64,000 nt of DNA, taken from positions 8,596,501-8,660,500 of the forward strand of contig NC_087258.1 of assembly GCF_037042905.1 (NCBI RefSeq), written 5' to 3'. The notes under the pieces were generated by a model. That model was given only the letters and a program-made list of their open reading frames with translations, had not been told where the DNA came from and made no database searches. Of this stretch, positions 57,827-64,000 are shown one piece after another. A program made the position numbers and the translations under genes. Within the stretch, counting starts at the first letter, position 1, and the number at the start of each line of letters is the position of its first letter. The stretch comes from Lytechinus pictus. Taxonomy: Eukaryota; Echinodermata; Echinoidea; Temnopleuroida; Toxopneustidae.

Positions 57827-58399
57827 ACCATCCCGGATGGCTTTGCCAACCCGGCAGTCCACGGATGACGCCGGATGTTTTTGACAGTCAAAAACTGCCG
57901 TGTTGGCCTCCCGGACGTTCAAGGACCAACACGGACCACCCCGGACCTCCAAGGATGCCCAAGGCGCCAACACGGATCTCTCCCCGGACCACCCCGGATC
58001 AGATCCGGGATGGTCCGGGGTGGTCCGGGGTCTATATGTGACTGGGGCTTAAAGTCACTAATTTTGCCCGACGCTTTCCATTGCAAGGTATTCTTCTGTC
58101 AGTTAAGATTTTTTAAGTTCCGAAACTGATTTTTTATCCATTTTGTGGTCGACGAAAAATAGAACGGAATGAATGCTGTATATATTTAGCGTCTAGTCGA
58201 ATACGATCGTGATGTCAGGCCGGTCGCTAAATGCAAAATTTTAAGATATTCATTTTTTGTTTAATTTTTTAATAACCAAATAAAAACATGAATAAAAATT
58301 ATTTTCACGTGAAATATATTTTTTATTTGTATTTATAATTCAAATGGAATCAAAACTGACCAAATTAAATAAAAAGTATTATAGTCTGTACATATTACG

Positions 58400-58640
58400 C
58401 TGATTGGCATCGATTTCAGCGTGGTGGAAAACTCAGTATCGCGAACCTCGCGCGAGCATGACTCTGAACCAGAAGTGGTGATGACGACCCGACGGAGTGA
58501 AAATTATCTCGTCTCGCGCATTATGAGATTTTTGTTCCTATTTGGGGTAGCGAGAATTTGCAGGATCCATAATCCAAAACATACAGACACCTTTTTTAGC
58601 ATTGACTTCACTCACTTCCATCGCCTACTGTGTACCTGAA
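58400..58640. other. CpG-richer patch with an inverted copy of 56430-56455
   Basis: Contains CGCGAACCTCGCGCGAGCATG and CTATTTGGGGTAGCGAGAATT (58537-58557). The latter is the reverse complement of sequence at about 56430-56452, on the other side of the transposon. No exon is supported. Confidence 0.4.
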
Positions 58641-58771
58641 TGGTCCCTGTACCTGTACGGATCCTTTGGACTGACACAACTCGGTTGTTGACTGGTTAAC
58701 CCATTGCGTACTGAAACTGTATGGTCCTTGTACAAAACTTATAGGAATTACCCATGTCAGTAGTCAACTGG

Positions 58772-59500
58772 TTACTGTAAAAGAGGAAATTTTCGTGGTG
58801 TGGAAATGTTCGCGGATTTTGCGGCAAGATTGGCGAGCGCGAATTTATGAGCATCTATTTTTTCTAACCGCGGTTCAATTGCGTGTATAGTTTTGGCAAA
58901 GAGACCGCATAATTTGACCTATAGAGGGCGACATTTAAGCAAGCAAGCTTGAGTTCCAAACATGCGCTGCGAGAATTTGTTTCAAAGCAATGCGATCATT
59001 TTTTTAACAGTCGCAGATCGATTATGATTTTGGTTGAAATGTAAATTGTTTTTGCTGTTTGACTTTGATTGGTGAGTGTTTAGATCTGTTTAGTTTTTAA
59101 GAAGACGTTGGGTCGATCGCCCAGTTTGATTGATCCCATGCACTTTGAATAGCCGTAATCCCCCGGTCCTTACCCGGTGCTCGGCCATCCATACCATGCC
59201 AGCAGCGCCTCCGTTTTGCCTTCCCTGATGTCCGCCCCGCAAAGACAAGTTGCGCTAAACGTCACAAAAGCTCATGATTGGATCAAAACGATACTGAATT
59301 ATGCCGATTTAGAGCTAGAATTATGATCAGAAAATACCATTTCGTCACTGAAATATTAATTAAACCATTCACAGATGGGGAAGAAGGAAGTGACTTTGTG
59401 ATTATGGAGTGTGCAGCGCGAATTCAAGAACCAGCGGATATGTTTTTAAGCCGCCAAGCGCAAAAAATTAATCCCGCGAAAATAACAGCGTTTACAGTAA
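58772..59500. mobile_element. DNA transposon remnant with TTACTGTAAA / TTTACAGTAA ends
   Basis: The terminal TTACTGTAAA and TTTACAGTAA are inverted. Inner parts AATTTTCG/CGCGAAAAT and GCGGATTTTGCGG/CCGCCAAGCGC also mirror each other. The 81-codon ORF at 59278-59523 overlaps the right end and looks non-coding. About 730 bp, no transposase. Confidence 0.65.
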
Positions 59501-60477
59501 ATCAAAATGCCAGTCACCTTTAGCATCAGTTTGAATCTTTGAATCAGTTTCAATCTTGTTAATAATAGTTATGGTACAATATGTACATGTACTGCACTTG
59601 TATAGGAATTTTTACAAATACATTGGCTATGTTTTTACAAGATTTATACCACAACTATTTTGTCAGGGAACTAATTTATTGTGTACTCTCCAGACATTCC
59701 CGACTTTTGTTTGTTCTTTAATTCAGAAATTCACAATACAGTTGCCATTCATATTTATGCAAGACTAAAAAAATTCAACCTACATACCGGTACATGTAAT
59801 GATGATAACACAGTTCTTTTACATTGCCTATTCATATAGAAATAACATGTATTTTAGGATGTTTTGTCTTGTTTGTTTGTTTGATGCCCTGAATCAAAGA
59901 GCTACCGGTAATCATGAAGTAAAAACGTATTGCATAAAAGTTGATAGTTCATCAAGAGAGGGAGAGAGTGAAAGAGACATGGGGAGAGAGTTCATAAAGG
60001 AAAAGTAAAAGAATATTTTTATTTTCTTGTGATGAGTTTTTTTTTTTGGTCTTATATCTCTCTACAATACCTATTGGCTTGTCTGACAATCCATTGATAA
60101 GATCTGTTTTCAGTAACAACTTTTATACTCAAATTTCAGGGAACAGTTTTCCTGGTTCATGAAGCAGGTTTTTACAAACATGTATGACTCAGAGATTTTC
60201 TTCATATGAGTTTTTTTTATGACCAAAAAAGTTAATCCCTGAAGGTGATATAAACTTCATGTTAAGTGATAGATAGCAAATGATTAAATCATAATGGTCA
60301 AGTACATTCTCTGTCATTCTCAAAACTCAGCGTCCCATTTTGTAAGTACTCTCTCATTGCTGAGAGGGAACAGTCACACCAATGAAACCGACTCCAAACC
60401 GACAGATGATATGCCATTCAGAATACTGTAATAGCTTTGATCAGTCTGGAGTCAATTTGTTTTGGTGTGACTGTGGC
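59501..60477. other. Probable intron, no feature recognised
   Basis: AT-rich sequence, T/G-leaning on the plus strand, without exon-like blocks. Confidence 0.4.
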
Positions 60478-60842
60478 ATATCTGGGTGCTTGAGGTTTTT
60501 TTGTATGAAGAGGATACTCAAGCAATTAAAGCTGAAAGGTTTATTATATTTTTGTGTTGTGAATTGATTAAATTTATGCAAATTATACTGAAACTTTGAT
60601 TGGTAAAAAAGAAATGATGATAATAAAAGAACCAATATTTGATTGGTCTTGGGTTGGCTTTGTTGGTGCAACGGGACATTCAAGTACACTGTACTGTAGC
60701 ATAACCATCTTGGTGCTTGAGTTTTATAAAAAAAGATACTCAGGAAATTACATCTTGAATAGTTTACGTTTTTGTGTTGTGAATTGGTATAGAATGCAAA
60801 TTTTACTTGAACTTTGATTGGTCAAAGTGATGATAATATGGT
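60478..60842. repeat. About 222-bp tandem duplication, degenerate
   Basis: TGGGTGCTTGAGG...GATACTC...TTTTTGTGTTGTGAATTG...GAAACTTTGATTGGT (from about 60483) recurs as TTGGTGCTTGAGT...GATACTC...TTTTTGTGTTGTGAATTG...TGAACTTTGATTGGT (from about 60710). No coding content. Confidence 0.8.
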
Positions 60843-61227
60843 ACAGTGACTAATAAGAGAATAAGATGATTATATTTCATCTAGAATTAGTATATAGATG
60901 AAGAAATCACTCATTTTCAATACATGGTGTAAATGTGCATGAATTACATGTATGTAGTATAATTTGTAATTGACTTTGTACTTTAAATGATTGATCAATT
61001 TAAGATGTTGTTTCTTCAGTAACATTCAGTGTTTTTTAAAGCACCTGGTACTTGTGTATTAAACACAATGATTGAAAAAAAAATGACTTTGTTGTTTACA
61101 TGTACATTGAAATAGTAACAAATTTCTTTATTGTCTGATGAAACTATTAAATAGTACTGCATTTGTGATAATAGATATTTCACAGAATTCTGATGATGCA
61201 TTTTTCTTTATTATTTTGTTCTTACAG

Positions 61228-61279
61228 ACCACAACATGACAGAAGTAAAGTACCTCATAAAGTTCCATATTTAAGTTTG
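61228..61279 (+). CDS. Candidate internal exon 2 shared by exons 1a and 1b
   Basis: A 52-base block between a strong acceptor (TTATTTTGTTCTTACAG|A) and a perfect donor (AGTTTG|GTAAGT). Two frames have stops; the third is open and reads PQHDRSKVPHKVPYLSL after one base that completes a split codon. That phase is what exon 1a (ending CG) and exon 1b (ending AG) need: either join gives Arg and a continuous frame. The exon ends in phase 0. The peptide is basic and proline-containing, cytosolic in character; I do not recognise the family. Further exons must lie beyond this window. Confidence 0.55.
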
Positions 61280-63010
61280 GTAAGTGTACCCAAATCATCT
61301 ATTTTTCTCTCTAATCATGTAATATTGTGGAAAGATTGTATACTGATCTAGACATGGTTTAGGTATCTCAGATTAACTTAGACCACACTTTTATTGAATG
61401 CAAGTTGTCAAGTCATTCACTATCATAATTCTAATAAGCCAGTTCGTACATGTAGTTCCACTCTGCGCATGATCAGAAGATTCTGCGCATGATCAGAGGA
61501 AGGTCATTTGTACTAAAGTGACATGGTGGTTTAAAATTTAATGAGATAAGCACCAACTTTGATGTCTTGATTATTCATATATTCCTTTGAGTTGTGTTTT
61601 TCATTTATATCCACAAAACACAACAATATGTCCATGGACACTGGAATCTCACAGTTTTGAAAATACATTGTACAATATGCTATAGTATGCATTCAAAGTA
61701 GAAATGCAACAAATACCTTCATAGAGTGTTGAATGGTCTGCTATTCTAGTCACCTGGTCTATTCAATTTCTTTATCTTGCTATGTAAGGCATGCTTACGT
61801 AATATCTTGCTTTGAAATCTGCCTATCACACTGAAAGAAATCAAAGGTCATTTGACCAAAATTGTCCAGAAGTAACTACGAACTGGTCTATTCTGGGGCA
61901 AAAATATTACAACAGATGAATTGTGTCGTGAAATGAGCAGAATACGGAAATACAAAAGTACAGTTAATTTTTATAAATCAATGGTATGTACATTATCTTA
62001 ACAATGAATATGAAAGATCAGCATTATAAAACATGACATTCCATAAAAGTGTGGTAAAAAACTCTAGTTTAATCTACATGTAGGGTTAAACCTCTGTTCA
62101 GTTATCAGAATATTATGTTGATACTTGATGTTTATATTTGATATACATTATGTGCAAAAAAAAAGGGCATACATGTATGATACATGTAATTCAAGTAAGT
62201 TTTGCATGTGAAAAAGAATTAGCATTTCATTTGTGAACATCGATTTTCAGGCACTTATTATAAACTTTAATACAACACTTTGAATGTTGGTTTATACTAT
62301 GTAATTCTATTCTCATTATGATCACCACTTATACTGCACGTGAACAATATTGAAGTAGATGCATTTTTTTCATAATTGGCTGAATAATATTAGCTGGATT
62401 TATAAAGCGCTTTTTGCCTGAGGATACAAAGCGCTGCTACTATATGTGGGAAAATCTATCTCTAAGGCTTAGGTCATATTAAACCTTGAGATGCCTGCCT
62501 TCATCAGCCTGATTTTCAAATTAGTACCCCTTTTTTATCTTGCAACCCTGAGCAATCTTAAGATTTAAAAATCCAAATACATTGTACATGTATTAGGTTA
62601 CCTTGTGTTTTCATAACAATCCAGAGTTTGAAAGATAGCACCATTGGTGAATTTAACCAGATATTATGCTAGTTAAGTTTTTAGCATTCCTCAGTAGTGT
62701 TTTTTATTTTTTATGAAATAAAAGCCATTCTACTACCGGTACTTTTTACAAATTGAGTGAATGCATATTAGAAAATAATATGAATTTTATTCATTTTTCC
62801 CCCATTTATCCTGCATGAGAAATGGTATGAAACCACCAAAGACATGTCCTTGTGGGGGACCTGACATCAGTGACTTAAGATAATTAACCGTGTGCAGATT
62901 TTGTGGATAAAAATTTAATCAATGTACATGAACAGGTAGGCCTACAAATGTAGGCTTTAATCTTATGGAGAGTTGATCAGGCTAGAATCTCCAGATTGAG
63001 GATCGATAAA
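61280..63010. other. Probable intron, with a 21-bp tandem pair and a repeat fragment
   Basis: TCTGCGCATGATCAGARGA occurs twice in tandem at about 61464-61501. ATTTATAAAGCGCTTTTTGCC...ACAAAGCGCTGCTACTAT at 62397-62443 is a short dispersed-repeat-like segment. No exon is recognised. Confidence 0.45.
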
Positions 63011-63280
63011 CCTCCCTTTCACATGGTAAAAAAAAATTGTAATTTGAATGATAATTCCGGTAAAATGTAAGGCTAATGACGAATTTTTAGCACGTGTGAA
63101 ACCAAATTAGAATCACGAACGCTAATCACAATCACGAATTCAAATACTACTCCAGAGGTGAATTTCAGTTAAGTTTCACTCAAATTACATTATGAATTTT
63201 CTGTGTGAAAGGCCCAATGATTCTAAAGACGAATTTCAGTCATTACAATGATGATTCAAGATTCACATGTGAAAAGGCCC
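63011..63280. mobile_element. MITE with CCTTTCACATG ends
   Basis: CCTCCCTTTCACATGGT on the left is mirrored by CACATGTGAAAAGGCCC on the right. GTGTGAAA and ACGAATTYCAG-type phrases recur internally in both orientations. Confidence 0.65.
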
Positions 63281-64000
63281 AAAGACCCACCTCATGATTA
63301 TCATTGAAGCCATCTGCATGTCTGACCCTTAAGGTATTATGTAACCTGCAGATAATTAGAAAATTCACTCACCATAACAAGGCTATATTTCTTTTCACAC
63401 TGTATACATGTATGCATGTACACAAGTATATGTAATTCAGATATCCATATGTAAATGCAATTGAGAATCAAATAATCTTTTTATCCATATCTCCAGTGAG
63501 GCCTACACTATGCCCTCTTCACCATCCCCAAATATCCCTAAATTCATTTATTTGTATTTGTTTTCACCTTTAGTATGTCGTCTCTTTTAAGAGATGCATC
63601 TGTTTTCCTCATAATACTGAAATGAGAAATGAAATGAAATTGTCTTTTTATTCCTATCTCCATGTACCCCCCCCCCCACCCCCTACTATTTCATCAATAT
63701 GGTGTCTTTCTGTTTCTGTCAAAAAAAAAAAAAAATTCTTATACTACATTACATACATGAAACAAAGGATCCTTGTTGATAGTCCATATATTCCATCTGT
63801 TATGGCTTTCCACAGAAAGTGTATAAGGGCCCTGAAAAGTCAAATGAAATTTAAAAAGAAAAATGCCTTTATTTGGTACTGCGTTTGAATTTAAGATCAA
63901 ATACATGTAGGCAACTCTTATGTACACTGTACATGTAAACATCCCTATTTAAATTCTTGACATTTAATGAGATTTGAAATTAAACAGAAGTCAAGTACAT
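63281..64000. other. No gene recognised; probable intron continuing past the window
   Basis: AT-rich, with a C10 tract near 63668 and an A14 tract at 63722. An acceptor-like TTTCCACAG at 63807-63815 is followed by a short open stretch, but a stop in the relevant frame comes within 13 codons and no donor fits. Confidence 0.4.

Larger units (their letters stand above)
56670..58049. mobile_element. DNA transposon, AGCCCCAGTCACATATAGAC ends, TAA target duplication
   Basis: The left end AGCCCCAGTCACATATAGAC and the right end GTCTATATGTGACTGGGGCT are perfect 20-base inverted repeats. TAA flanks both sides (56667-56669, 58050-58052). The 3-bp TWA duplication suggests a Harbinger/PIF-type target; a TTAA type would need one mutation. 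The element is 1380 bp and non-autonomous, with subterminal CCGGACC/GGTCCGG boxes on both sides, two 21-bp tandem arrays and an AT-rich middle. Perfect ends suggest a recent insertion. Confidence 0.88.

Noticed and set aside
56394..58110. Minus-strand frame that would stay open across the transposon insertion site if one TAA copy were removed (LAEKAVKLYHEREG...)
   Set aside because: No family similarity, no convincing splice sites, and it overlaps the promoter-like ZNF143/ETS cluster. Chance opening in GC-richer DNA is more likely, though a disrupted exon cannot be fully excluded.
59278..59523. 81-codon ORF with mixed composition
   Set aside because: It overlaps the right inverted repeat of the TTACTGTAAA element and has no domain.

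Overview
This is an animal nuclear genomic window. It is AT-rich, with short GT-AG exons separated by long introns, and it is full of DNA transposon remnants, SINEs, satellites and homopolymer C/G tracts. The one clear gene is an ortholog of TARDBP (TDP-43) with a metazoan exon structure. The repeat style (TACATGTA-rich spacers, CAGTGGCGTA-ended hAT elements, TTAA-flanked MITEs sharing one core, tRNA-derived SINEs with ATT tails) fits an echinoderm, most likely a sea urchin. The class assignment is an inference; the protein shows only a deuterostome-like TDP-43.

Layout. 1-985: minisatellite, the end of a hAT-like element and the 3' part of a LINE on the minus strand. 986-1401: probable TARDBP promoter and 5' leader with an NRF1-type palindrome. 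1402-8229: complete TARDBP coding region in six exons (474 codons), with repeats inside introns 1, 3, 4 and 5. 8230 to about 12.8 kb: probable long 3' UTR or transcribed downstream tract, T/G-rich on the plus strand, with several polyadenylation signals and inserted MITEs. 13-26 kb: no recognisable gene; a large composite element (14986-17510), SINE, MITEs and microsatellites.

26.8-64 kb: probably the 5' part of a second, unidentified plus-strand gene. Two candidate first coding exons (27223-27329 and 54055-54389) both end two bases into a codon. A 52-base internal exon at 61228-61279, with consensus splice sites, supplies the missing base and is open in exactly that frame. The simplest model is one gene with two alternative promoters about 27 kb apart, continuing beyond the window. 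The space between is filled with a roughly 115-bp satellite, a foldback array, a hAT element with perfect 8-bp target duplications, several TTAA-flanked MITEs, LINE fragments, and a 1380-bp transposon carrying 21-bp tandem arrays.

The window contains no operon, CRISPR array, rRNA or convincing functional tRNA. All repeat classifications rest on ends, symmetry and target duplications read by eye. No database search was possible.
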